From contig JAUWLY010000100.1 in NCBI GenBank assembly GCA_030613445.1, forward strand, positions 1 to 9,057: a DNA stretch of 9,057 nucleotides, read 5' to 3'. Both the position numbers and the translations under genes were made by a program. Positions 1 through 6,483 of the stretch are shown piece after piece. The stretch's first letter is position 1; the number at the start of each line of letters is the position of its first letter. The DNA is from Candidatus Stahliibacteriota bacterium. Its GTDB lineage: Bacteria; Hydrothermota; Tepidihabitantia; SM23-42. The notes under the pieces are model-generated. The model searched no databases, was not told the DNA's origin, and saw only the letters and a list, made by a program, of their open reading frames with translations.

Positions 1-1328
1 TTGTTTATCGGTCCGTATAACCAATAAAATCCATTCGTTAAAACCGCATTGACATTTTCAGCCGAAGCCGCAACGCCATCAGTGACCAGCTGTTCACCTA
101 TCACCTTTGTCCTTTTGAGAAAATCGACCGCGAGCTTTGCGCCGAGCGTATCCATTTTCTTCAGTTTGGCAAAATGATTCTGCAGAGCCTCTTCTTTCTT
201 GGGGTTTATCAGGAGGGCTTTCCATGAAACAGAATCTTCCGGTACTGGACCAATCTTGGCATCAGTTTTCTCATTCCACTTGTCACTTAGCATGAAATAC
301 TCTTTCTTGCTGAAATTATAGATACCCACCGGACGATTCCTCTCATACTTAAGGAAACCATCTTTTTGAGAACCATCAGCATATTGCCCCCCCAACACGT
401 GCTGCTTAACCATCTTATCGACAAATTTACTTCTTAAGCTTTTATCGTTAAGATGAGTTCGCATGACTCTCAGGATGCACTGGAATACATCAATCCCGAC
501 ATAGTCAATGAGTTGGAAAATACCCATGGGTCTTAAGAGGAAATCCTGGGTAATTCTATTAACAACGTAAATCGCACCGGGATAGCGAAACGTGCTTTTT
601 AAACGTTCCACTTCGCTAAGTGCGTACAAGCCGTCGCGTGTGAAATGACCATTGCCTATAAACCCGGATATATCACATGAATGAATTAGTTTTTTACGCA
701 ACCGTTTTCCCAACTCATCTCCAATTCTCACTAACTCTTCGACCGTGCTTTGTGCAGTTATGACCTCGACTAAACGCTGCACAACAGGTGGATTGTAGAA
801 GTGGTAGCCAATCAAATGACCATCAAGACCTGCTTGTTCATCAAGATATGAAATCGGAATACTCGACGTATTTGTTAAAAACATGGTATCTGGAGAAGAT
901 AATCTCTTCATTTTCCGGTAGATTTTTGTTTTTACCTTCTCATTCTCAACAATCGCTTCAAAAACCAGGTGTGCATCTTTGACGACATTGAGATCAGTGG
1001 AATAATTAAGCACTGATGATGCACTGTCAACAAAAGTTTCTATGATATCAGCATTCTCAATAAGATCCTGGCGTTCGCTATATAGCGCCCTCAACTGAAC
1101 ACTGGATTTCTCAGCTACTTTGGTCAACTGTGTTCTCATATAACCACGTAAACTATCCAGCGCCGTTTCACTGATATCGATAAGGTTGATTCGATACGCC
1201 TTGTCCTTGTTCTCCGCTTTTAACTTGAGCTTGGCTATCTCCTGAGCAATCATAACGCCGATACCGCTACCCATTTTCCCCGCCGCACCGATAATCGCCA
1301 CATTTTGCAGCCTATCATCCAATGTCAT
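1..1328 (-). CDS. 3-hydroxyacyl-CoA dehydrogenase, partial (3' end outside window)
   Basis: This gene would oxidise 3-hydroxyacyl-CoA to 3-ketoacyl-CoA with NAD+ in the cytoplasm (beta-oxidation). The frame is open from the ATG at 1328 to the window edge, 442 codons with no stop. Seen: a Rossmann loop GAAGKMG at residues 14-20, acidic D51 at the end of the second strand, FEAIVENEKVK near 123-133, TNTSS at 152-156, and the catalytic pair H176 (YHFYNP) and E188 (RLVEVI). SGFIGNGHF follows and starts the helical C-terminal domain. A second dehydrogenase-like C-terminal repeat ends near the edge (DGVAASAEN, NGFYWLYGP). This layout resembles FadN-type proteins, which carry a crotonase domain after the dehydrogenase; whether one follows here cannot be seen. 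AGGAGG stands 4 nt before the ATG and fixes the start. The neighbour upstream is a crotonase, the preceding step of the same cycle. Confidence 0.9.
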   Translation of the reverse strand, partial: MTLDDRLQNVAIIGAAGKMGSGIGVMIAQEIAKLKLKAENKDKAYRINLIDISETALDSLRGYMRTQLTKVAEKSSVQLRALYSERQDLIENADIIETFVDSASSVLNYSTDLNVVKDAHLVFEAIVENEKVKTKIYRKMKRLSSPDTMFLTNTSSIPISYLDEQAGLDGHLIGYHFYNPPVVQRLVEVITAQSTVEELVRIGDELGKRLRKKLIHSCDISGFIGNGHFTRDGLYALSEVERLKSTFRYPGAIYVVNRITQDFLLRPMGIFQLIDYVGIDVFQCILRVMRTHLNDKSLRSKFVDKMVKQHVLGGQYADGSQKDGFLKYERNRPVGIYNFSKKEYFMLSDKWNEKTDAKIGPVPEDSVSWKALLINPKKEEALQNHFAKLKKMDTLGAKLAVDFLKRTKVIGEQLVTDGVAASAENVNAVLTNGFYWLYGPIN

Positions 1329-1332
1329 CTAT

Positions 1333-1338
1333 CCTCCT
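1333..1338 (-). promoter_or_regulatory. Shine-Dalgarno site of the dehydrogenase gene
   Basis: AGGAGG on the minus strand, 4 nt before the ATG at 1328. It lies outside the palindromic repeat that fills the rest of this spacer, and it supports the chosen start of a gene whose other end is not visible. Confidence 0.7.
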
Positions 1339-1344
1339 TTCTTA

Positions 1345-1479
1345 AAGCAAATCTCAAATCCCAAGCACCAAGAACCAAATAATTTCCAAATCACAATACC
1401 TAGACATTTTTTGTTTGTCATTTGGTGTTTGGGGCTTTGAAATTTGTTTGTCATTTGGCATTTGTAATTTGGAATTTAA
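1345..1479. repeat. word-based palindromic repeat, CCAAAT family, copy 1
   Basis: This fills the 151-bp spacer between the crotonase and the dehydrogenase. The left half (1345-1400) is rich in CAAAT, CCAAG and CCAAAT words; the right half (1405-1479) carries the complements ATTTG, TTTGG and TTTGTC. The whole is therefore an imperfect inverted repeat. It shares the exact 12-mer CCAAGAACCAAA (1368-1379) with the copy at 6484-6590, and TTTGGCATTTGT (1454-1465) with the copy at 7411-7518. The right edge touches the crotonase stop codon at 1480-1482. No gene is evident in it. Its function is unknown; mRNA 3'-end protection or a spreading REP/MITE-like element are possible. Confidence 0.8.
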
Positions 1480-2256
1480 CTATTTGCACCATTCAGGTTT
1501 TCGCTTCTCAAGGAATGCCTTCATGCCTTCTTTCGCTTCATCAGTAGAGAAAAGAATACTGAAGGCTTCCATTTCATAGGAATTTGCCGTTGTAAGATTT
1601 GCATCAATACCGCGATTGATCACGGTTTTGGCAACCCGCACTGCAGTTGGACCAACCGCTGCTATTCTATTTGCGATATCCTTTGCTTCATCCATGAGTT
1701 TATCAGAAGAAACAACTCTATTTACTAAACCTATTCTCAGCGCCTCTTGAGCATCAATGAGATCGCCCGTGTAAATAAGCTCTTTTGCTTTTGCCGTACC
1801 AACTAATCTGGCAAGGCGCTGTGTTCCAGCATGACCGGGGATCAAACCAAGTTTCACTTCAGGCTGCCCTAATTTCGCCTTTTCAGAAGCAATCCTTATG
1901 TCGCAAGCCATTGCAAGCTCACATCCCGAACCAAGAGCATAACCATTCACTGCCGCAATAACTGGTTTCTCCATATTTTCGATGTAGGATAAGACACGCT
2001 GACCAATTCGACTGTATTCCCGCGCCTTCAAGACATCCATATCAGCCAAACGTGCAATATCTGAACCTGAAACAAACGCCTTACCTTCGCCAGTTATAAT
2101 AACAACATAGATGCTGTTATCTTCATTGAAGCCCTGCATTGCCTGTTCAATCTCAAGTATTGTCTCAATATTCACGGCATTTAAAACGTCAGGTCGATTG
2201 ATTTTTAAAATCCCCAAGTTACCATCAGTTTCAACAATAATATTCTTAAACGCCAT
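1480..2256 (-). CDS. enoyl-CoA hydratase (crotonase family)
   Basis: This is a 258-residue crotonase, the usual length for a stand-alone enoyl-CoA hydratase, hydrating trans-2-enoyl-CoA to 3-hydroxyacyl-CoA in the cytoplasm. Both catalytic glutamates are present: E113 in GSGCELAMACD and E133 in GQPEVKLGLIPG. The first oxyanion-hole segment reads AFVSGSDI (61-67) where AF(C/V)AGADI is usual. Because that pocket uses backbone NH groups, the change need not affect activity. HAGTQRL and the C-terminal EGMKAFLEKRKPEW are typical of short-chain hydratases. The start is firm: AAGGAGG lies 4 nt before the ATG. The next gene is a hydroxyacyl-CoA dehydrogenase, so the two can act in sequence. Substrate chain length cannot be read from the sequence, and a crotonase-family isomerase is less likely with both glutamates kept. 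Confidence 0.92.
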   Translation of the reverse strand: MAFKNIIVETDGNLGILKINRPDVLNAVNIETILEIEQAMQGFNEDNSIYVVIITGEGKAFVSGSDIARLADMDVLKAREYSRIGQRVLSYIENMEKPVIAAVNGYALGSGCELAMACDIRIASEKAKLGQPEVKLGLIPGHAGTQRLARLVGTAKAKELIYTGDLIDAQEALRIGLVNRVVSSDKLMDEAKDIANRIAAVGPTAVRVAKTVINRGIDANLTTANSYEMEAFSILFSTDEAKEGMKAFLEKRKPEWCK

Positions 2257-2313
2257 TTAACCTCCTTCGCAAAAAATAACCTAAAAAAATTACTGTATCA
2301 GATACTAATTCCT

Positions 2314-2856
2314 TCAAACCATCTCAATGCATGTCTCAGGACACATATCAACACATAAACCGCACCCGTAGCAATTCTCTCTGCTTATGCTTAGTGTTTC
2401 GTTTTTCATTCTACGAGCCGCAAAATAGCATACCTCAACACACAAACCGCAATCTGTACAGATATCCATATCTGTCTTCTCTATAAATTCACCTTTGTCA
2501 CACTTCTCTTGCGGATTCATAAAATATTCACAACAATCATCACAACAAAAACAGATACCATCAACAACCTGATAATTATCCGTATTTCGAAAAGGCCTGG
2601 TAACAAGGTGTTTCACCTTGGCTTCATCAAAAATGTCTTTGACCGCAGCAAGCGTCACGACTTTGGTATTTGAGCCACCTGAAGAACTAGTTTGTTTGAA
2701 ATCAAGACACAAGTCGATGCGTGAACGGGTGCACTTACCTCGGCGCTCACGACAACCGCAATTGGATACCCAGAACTGCTTATGATCCTTTACTAGCTGC
2801 CAGGCTTCATCATGCGTACACACATAATGCAAAGCAGTATTTTGTTCCACCAACAC
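2314..2856 (-). CDS. cysteine-rich protein with two [4Fe-4S] motifs
   Basis: Probable cytoplasmic electron-transfer protein of 180 residues with 20 cysteines. The C-terminal third is a bacterial-type 2[4Fe-4S] ferredoxin domain: C133, C136, C139, C143 and C162, C165, C168, C172. The second motif ends in the usual CP, the first in CY. The N-terminal part carries SNCGCRERRGKC with C33, C35 and C42, then C50 in DLCLDF, and a dense cluster C102-C109 (CFCCDDCC). This arrangement occurs in a family of anaerobe ferredoxin-like proteins of unassigned role, and the extra cysteines may hold another cluster or metal. The start is GTG; no ATG is in frame after the upstream stop, and only a weak AGAAGAG precedes it, so a start at the nearby GTG 2850 is possible. 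It follows the IscU-like and GAF genes. A partner enzyme is not visible. Confidence 0.82.
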   Translation of the reverse strand: MLVEQNTALHYVCTHDEAWQLVKDHKQFWVSNCGCRERRGKCTRSRIDLCLDFKQTSSSGGSNTKVVTLAAVKDIFDEAKVKHLVTRPFRNTDNYQVVDGICFCCDDCCEYFMNPQEKCDKGEFIEKTDMDICTDCGLCVEVCYFAARRMKNETLSISRENCYGCGLCVDMCPETCIEMV

Positions 2857-2907
2857 TCTCTTCTTTATCTGTTCATCATTATAATAATGGCCGCGAAGTT
2901 CGCGATC

Positions 2908-3375
2908 TTAGAATAGAACAGCGATCAATGTACAAATCTTACCCAGTAGTGCATTATCCTTATCAGTGAAAGGGGAAAGAGTATGCGAATCAATATCGAG
3001 CTCACCGACGACCTTATCATCTTTGATAATCGGAAATACGATCTCCGACATAACTTTCACACTGCAGGATAAATAATTCGTTTCCTTCCGAACATCTTGA
3101 ACCACAAACGGCTTTCTTATTGCTGCAGCTTGTCCACAAATTCCTTCACCAAAAGCGATACGGGTGTGTTCAGTCGGTTCTCCGACAAAAGGTCCAAGAA
3201 TGAGTTCCTTTTTTGACTGATCAGCAATATAGAAGCCTACCCAATCATAATATGAGATTTCATCTTTCAAGAGATGGGACACTGCGGCAAGCTTTTCATC
3301 CCGGTCATGTTTACTATCGATAATTTCCTTAGCCTTATTGATAATCTGCACAATTTCCTCAGAATAGTCGGTCAT
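2908..3375 (-). CDS. msrC: GAF-domain protein, probable free methionine-(R)-sulfoxide reductase
   Basis: A single GAF domain of 155 residues, as in the fRMsr family, which reduces free methionine-(R)-sulfoxide in the cytoplasm. Family marks seen: YYDWVGFYI (42-50), LILGPFVGEP (58-67), GEGICGQAAA with C80, a second cysteine C104 in YLSCSVKVMSE, E111 in SEIVFPI, and DIDS at 127-130. C104 sits where the family has its catalytic cysteine and C80 where a resolving cysteine lies. E111, D127 and D129 match the acidic substrate pocket. The third family cysteine, about ten residues before GICG, is absent (EHTRIAF); this loss is common among relatives. AGGGAG lies 9 nt before the ATG. A sensory GAF protein is the alternative, but no second domain is attached. 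It lies between an Fe-S scaffold and a ferredoxin-like gene, which suits a role in oxidative-damage repair. Confidence 0.78.
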   Translation of the reverse strand: MTDYSEEIVQIINKAKEIIDSKHDRDEKLAAVSHLLKDEISYYDWVGFYIADQSKKELILGPFVGEPTEHTRIAFGEGICGQAAAIRKPFVVQDVRKETNYLSCSVKVMSEIVFPIIKDDKVVGELDIDSHTLSPFTDKDNALLGKICTLIAVLF

Positions 3376-3433
3376 CTTTCATTTCTCCCTCATTATTATT
3401 TAATTTTGTTTTTTAAACAACTACCTGAAACGT

Positions 3434-3814
3434 CTATTTTCTTTTTTTCTTTTCCTTCGCCAAGTAATTCTCGAGTGCCTTACGCAGTGCATCAGCACCA
3501 AGGTTTGAACAATGTAATTTCAGAGGCGGTAAACCTCCTAGTTCATCGACAACTGACTGATTAGTTATATTCATCGCTTCCTCAACTGTTTTCCCTTTTG
3601 CCATCTCGCTCACGATACTAGAAACGGCAATCGCCGCACCACATCCAAAGGTCTTGAATCTTACATCTGTAATAATACCGTTCTTAACTCTAATATAAAA
3701 GGTCATAACATCACCGCAGACAGGATTACCAACTTCACCGACACCATCGGCATCCGTAATCTCGCCCACGTTACGTGGCTTCATAAAATGGTCCATCACT
3801 TTCTTACTGTACAT
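3434..3814 (-). CDS. iscU: IscU/NifU-type Fe-S cluster scaffold protein
   Basis: A 126-residue protein, the length of stand-alone IscU, on which [2Fe-2S] and [4Fe-4S] clusters are built before transfer to apoproteins. The three ligand cysteines are present: C33 in GNPVCGD, C58 in FKTFGCGAAIA, and C102 in LPPLKLHCS. The cluster-release aspartate D35 and conserved H101 are also kept. The N-terminus YSKKVMDHFMKPRNVGEI is typical. The tail is very basic (KEKKKRK). There is no NifU-type ferredoxin or C-terminal Nfu domain. No cysteine desulfurase, HscA/B or ferredoxin of an isc operon is in the window, so its sulfur source must be encoded elsewhere. The start is supported by an AGGGGGT site. It is followed by the GAF and Cys-rich ferredoxin-like genes; the latter is an obvious candidate client, by inference only. 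Confidence 0.93.
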   Translation of the reverse strand: MYSKKVMDHFMKPRNVGEITDADGVGEVGNPVCGDVMTFYIRVKNGIITDVRFKTFGCGAAIAVSSIVSEMAKGKTVEEAMNITNQSVVDELGGLPPLKLHCSNLGADALRKALENYLAKEKKKRK

Positions 3815-3821
3815 TTATCAC

Positions 3822-3828
3822 ACCCCCT
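3822..3828 (-). promoter_or_regulatory. Shine-Dalgarno site of the scaffold gene
   Basis: AGGGGGT on the minus strand, 7 nt before the ATG at 3814. It begins just beyond the distal inverted repeat of the S23 cassette (3831-3854), so the cassette ends without damaging the translation signal of the next gene. Confidence 0.55.
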
Positions 3829-3830
3829 GT

Positions 3831-3854
3831 TATAGTTAAACGTTATACGGCATC
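3831..3854. repeat. imperfect inverted repeat at the 3' end of the S23 cassette
   Basis: The reverse complement of this 24-bp segment matches 4291-4314 at 18 of 24 positions without gaps (GATGCC, AACGT, AAC and ATA blocks in register). It contains the last codons and the stop codon of the four-helix-bundle gene. A looser direct match also links 3835-3860 with 4297-4328, because the words are partly palindromic. Confidence 0.6.
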
Positions 3855-4283
3855 GCTACCTGTATCGTTTTTGGCAATCGTTTTTCGTCTTTTATTCTTG
3901 AATTTATCCCAGGCCTCAGCTAACTTAAAAAGTTGACGTGCAGATTTGTCGTAAGTGTCAATTAAATCTTCACATAGACAGATATCAACGCTGTATATAT
4001 CTTTCACATGCTCAAGACTGACAATTGTTTCATTAGACTCACCCATAGCATCATCAAGATATTTTTGAAATCCAAATTTCTGGTGTTTCTTGGCAAAACC
4101 CTCAGCAATCAAGCGCGGTATTGCCTTGGAAGACCGGCTTAATTGACTAGTTAAATCATACTTTTCATTATGAGGTAACTTCGGCAAAATCTTTGTTGCA
4201 ATAACCACAGAGGCTTTGTATGTGTTTTGATACACATCCAAATCTCTAAAACTTCTTATAGTCTTTTTAATCTTCTTGTCCAT
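3843..4283 (-). CDS. four-helix-bundle protein (S23 / 23S rRNA intervening-sequence family)
   Basis: A 146-residue member of the S23 family, small four-helix-bundle proteins first found encoded inside intervening sequences of 23S rRNA genes. Their biochemical role is not established. Seen: the N-terminal SFRDLDVYQNTYK (11-23), then the hallmark DLTSQLSRSSKAIPRLIAEGF (43-63), then FQKYLDDAMGESNE and SLEHVKDI. The IPRLIAEG form differs from the common IPANIAEG. The C-terminal tail is long and basic (KFKNKRRKTIAKN) compared with typical members of about 120 residues. The gene stands between the biotin carrier and IscU genes, with no functional link to either, and is bounded by a 24-bp imperfect inverted repeat. 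Only a poor GTGAG stands before the ATG. It is best read as a mobile or formerly mobile passenger. Confidence 0.85.
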   Translation of the reverse strand: MDKKIKKTIRSFRDLDVYQNTYKASVVIATKILPKLPHNEKYDLTSQLSRSSKAIPRLIAEGFAKKHQKFGFQKYLDDAMGESNETIVSLEHVKDIYSVDICLCEDLIDTYDKSARQLFKLAEAWDKFKNKRRKTIAKNDTGSDAV

Positions 4284-4290
4284 AACTCAC

Positions 4291-4314
4291 GATGCCTTTA
4301 AACGTACAACCATA
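4291..4314. repeat. imperfect inverted repeat at the 5' end of the S23 cassette
   Basis: Partner of 3831-3854 (18/24 matches as inverted repeat). It ends 7 nt before the ATG of the four-helix-bundle gene. Further ACGTATAAC-type words continue from 4315 to the stop codon of the biotin carrier gene at 4349-4351, so the whole 65-bp spacer is made of these words. Confidence 0.6.
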
Positions 4315-4348
4315 CGGGCGGCGATACCATATAACCACAAACGTATAA

Positions 4349-4852
4349 CTAGTCATTTTTCAAAATCTCTAACTCCACTAATGGCTTAAGGGCTTCAACC
4401 TGATCACCCTCTTTATAGTTAATCCTTTTGACAATACCATCCCGCGGCGCGCGCAATTCATTTTGCATCTTCATTGCTTCAACTATCGCGAGTGTCGTTC
4501 CTTCCTTAACATCATCGCCAACCGCTACCATAATCTTCACGAGTAACCCAGGCATTAACGACTGTACACTATCACCCTTTTGAACCTGAGCACCAGTTCC
4601 TTTGAACACATTCCCTCTTTCCAAAACAAGCGAATAATAATCTCCGCCAACCGCTAAATATATAGTATCTCCAGCTTGTGCATAATAGATATTGTTAAGT
4701 TCTTTGTTAAGCTTAAAAGAGACTATATTATCATGTCCCGAATAGTTAACGATATCATAGTCCTTTTTATCAATAGTAACCTGATAGCCACCATCAGATT
4801 TCTTGATTTCCACTGTATGGGTCTTATTTAGATGTTCAAATTTATATTTCAT
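4349..4852 (-). CDS. biotin carboxyl carrier protein of an acyl-CoA carboxylase
   Basis: This protein carries the biotin that shuttles CO2 from the biotin carboxylase to the carboxyltransferase. It has 167 residues. The C-terminal biotinyl domain runs from about 97 to 165 (SLMPGLLVKI, then EAMKM with K128 as the biotinylated lysine, then RAPRDGIVKRI and EGDQV). The N-terminal 80 residues (GGYQVTIDKKDYDI, GDTIYLAVGGDYY) look like a beta-rich segment, not the Pro/Ala linker of fatty-acid-synthesis AccB. They resemble the region between carboxylase and biotinyl domains in 3-methylcrotonyl/propionyl-CoA carboxylase alpha chains. The gene follows the biotin carboxylase after 119 bp, most of it a repeat. 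An in-frame TAG just upstream fixes ATG 4852 as the first start, yet no Shine-Dalgarno site is visible. Sodium-pump decarboxylase carriers are a less likely alternative given the neighbours. Confidence 0.88.
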   Translation of the reverse strand: MKYKFEHLNKTHTVEIKKSDGGYQVTIDKKDYDIVNYSGHDNIVSFKLNKELNNIYYAQAGDTIYLAVGGDYYSLVLERGNVFKGTGAQVQKGDSVQSLMPGLLVKIMVAVGDDVKEGTTLAIVEAMKMQNELRAPRDGIVKRINYKEGDQVEALKPLVELEILKND

Positions 4853-4862
4853 AGTCTATGTA

Positions 4863-4964
4863 AGGTTATCAGAATACCGGGGTATCAGGCAGTGGTCATC
4901 AGAATAACAGGACATCAGGAAATATAATCTTCCTGATCCTCTGATAATCTGATCTTCTGATATC
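4863..4964. repeat. word-based palindromic repeat of ATCAG words
   Basis: The left half contains repeated ATCAG(A/G) words and the right half CTGAT words, so the element folds on itself. The centre is a perfect 8-bp stem, ATCAGGAA (4914-4921) with TTCCTGAT (4930-4937), around an 8-nt loop, and the pairing extends imperfectly outward to about 4901 and 4950. It starts 7 nt after the biotin carboxylase stop codon and ends about 10 nt before the carrier protein start. It shares no words with the CCAAAT family elsewhere in the window. There is no T-tract in the right place for an intrinsic terminator. Confidence 0.75.
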
Positions 4965-4971
4965 TTCGCTT

Positions 4972-6480
4972 TTAACGCGAGCATATTTCCCAGTGACCCA
5001 ATTCTTGCCATGGAGTCATCGCGTGGCGAACCTGCCCCGATTTGGCGACGCTTTGAACAGCAAACACTGCGTTCCTTGTTGTCTTTACCAAAGAAGCGGC
5101 AACTAGAGCCTGCGTTATCTTATCATGTTGAGGGATAAGAGCTTCCTCATTATCATCAATAAAATGCGTATCGTATTCGCCAGTTATGAACTTCTCTGTA
5201 TCAACGATGCGTTTCAAGAAGCCAATATTGGTCTTGATACCAAGGATAATGTAGTTTTCTAAAGCTTTGGACATACGGGCGATCGAAATTTCTCTTGTCT
5301 CAGCCAAGGTTACCAATTTGGAAAGTATCGGATCATAATGGGGCGGCACATCCCAGCCTTGATATATCCCTGAATCTACTCTGATACCTGGCCCACTCGG
5401 TTCAAGGAGAAACAGGATTTTGCCAGGCGACGGCATGAAGTTACTATCCGGGTCTTCAGCGTAAATACGTGATTCTATTGCATGCCCGCGCTGACTTATG
5501 TCTTTTTGCCGGAACTCCAATTCTCCTCCGGCGGCAATCAGAATTTGATGACGGACTATATCTACACCAGTAACCATCTCCGTGATAGGATGCTCAACTT
5601 GAACCCGCGCGTTCACTTCCAGAAAATAGAATTTCATGTTATGGTCAACGAGAAACTCAACTGTACCAGCATTCGTATAATCAGCAGCCTTGATAACGCT
5701 TTTTGCCGCATCACCCATTTTAGCACGCAGAACATTATCGAGGGCTGGCGAAGGTGTCTCCTCAATTATCTTTTGGTGACGACGTTGAATAGAACACTCG
5801 CGCTCGTACAAATGAACAACATTACCATGAGTATCCCGAATAACTTGAAACTCAATGTGCCGGGGGTTCTGGATATATTTCTCAAGGTAAACCGTAGCAT
5901 CGCCAAAGGCACTCTGAGCCTCTCTTTGTCCAGCTGCAATACTAGGTTCAAGTTCCTTTTCACTACGGACAATTCTCATACCTTTACCACCGCCACCCAT
6001 AGACGCCTTAACAATAACTGGATAACCTACTTGATCCGCCATACTTCTATACGCAGCCAAGTCTGTACTACTGGCTTCCATGCCCGGGATAATCGGCACA
6101 TCAACCCGCTTTACTGTATTGCGCGACGCCACCTTATCGCCGACAAGGATCATCGCCTTGGAGCTTGGTCCGATAAAAACAATCCCAGCATCTTCACAGG
6201 CTTTCACAAACAATGCATTCTCCGCCAAAAAACCATAACCTGGATGAATTGCCTGAGCACCGGTTCTGCGTGCTTGTTCAATGATAGTCTTAATGTTTAA
6301 ATAGCTCGCCTGGGGCGCCGGCTCGCCAATGCACACAGTCTCATCCATATGCCAAAGGTGACGTGAATTGGCATCAACCGTGGAATATACGCCGATTGTT
6401 GAAATATCCATTTCATGGCATGCGCGGGCGATGCGAATTGCAATCTCACCCCGGTTGGCGATTAAAATTTTCTTAAACAT
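4972..6480 (-). CDS. accC: biotin carboxylase subunit of an acyl-CoA carboxylase
   Basis: ATP-dependent carboxylation of carrier-bound biotin using bicarbonate. It has 502 residues: N-terminal domain (KKILIANRGEIAIRI), ATP-grasp with K116 and K158, glycine loop MGGGGKG (161-167), RRHQK with H235 and K237, metal/active-site residues E275, E288, N290, R292, Q294 and E296, and R338 in HAIESRIYAEDP. All the core residues known from E. coli AccC are kept. NAR replaces the usual NTR at 290-292. The chain is about 50 residues longer than AccC and ends in TPWQELGHWE, the place where fused alpha chains of 3-methylcrotonyl/propionyl-CoA carboxylase pass into their linker domain. With the carrier gene next and LiuB/LiuC-like genes upstream, it most likely serves methylcrotonyl-CoA carboxylase. 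A palindromic repeat runs up to the ATG and leaves only a weak GGAA. Confidence 0.95.
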   Translation of the reverse strand: MFKKILIANRGEIAIRIARACHEMDISTIGVYSTVDANSRHLWHMDETVCIGEPAPQASYLNIKTIIEQARRTGAQAIHPGYGFLAENALFVKACEDAGIVFIGPSSKAMILVGDKVASRNTVKRVDVPIIPGMEASSTDLAAYRSMADQVGYPVIVKASMGGGGKGMRIVRSEKELEPSIAAGQREAQSAFGDATVYLEKYIQNPRHIEFQVIRDTHGNVVHLYERECSIQRRHQKIIEETPSPALDNVLRAKMGDAAKSVIKAADYTNAGTVEFLVDHNMKFYFLEVNARVQVEHPITEMVTGVDIVRHQILIAAGGELEFRQKDISQRGHAIESRIYAEDPDSNFMPSPGKILFLLEPSGPGIRVDSGIYQGWDVPPHYDPILSKLVTLAETREISIARMSKALENYIILGIKTNIGFLKRIVDTEKFITGEYDTHFIDDNEEALIPQHDKITQALVAASLVKTTRNAVFAVQSVAKSGQVRHAMTPWQELGHWEICSR

Positions 6481-6483
6481 AAA

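Noticed and set aside
2270..2306. GTATCAGATAC followed in the transcription direction by a T-rich run, like a small terminator, between the Cys-rich and crotonase genes
   Set aside because: With a one-base centre only about three base pairs can form around a realistic loop, too weak for an intrinsic terminator.
3401..3433. AT-rich stretch after iscU with TTGTT/AACAA as a possible hairpin
   Set aside because: Five AT-rich pairs with no GC stem and no following T-tract; it fits an ordinary spacer.
5604..5614. NAR instead of NTR in the biotin carboxylase active-site segment (residues 290-292) as a sign of inactivity
   Set aside because: The residues that contact biotin, ATP and bicarbonate (E288, N290, R292, E296, R338) are all kept, and the middle position varies in related carboxylases.
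5482..6300. Long plus-strand open frame of 272 codons
   Set aside because: It lies wholly antisense to the biotin carboxylase, whose motifs are intact; the plus-strand translation shows no recognisable domain and no ribosome site.
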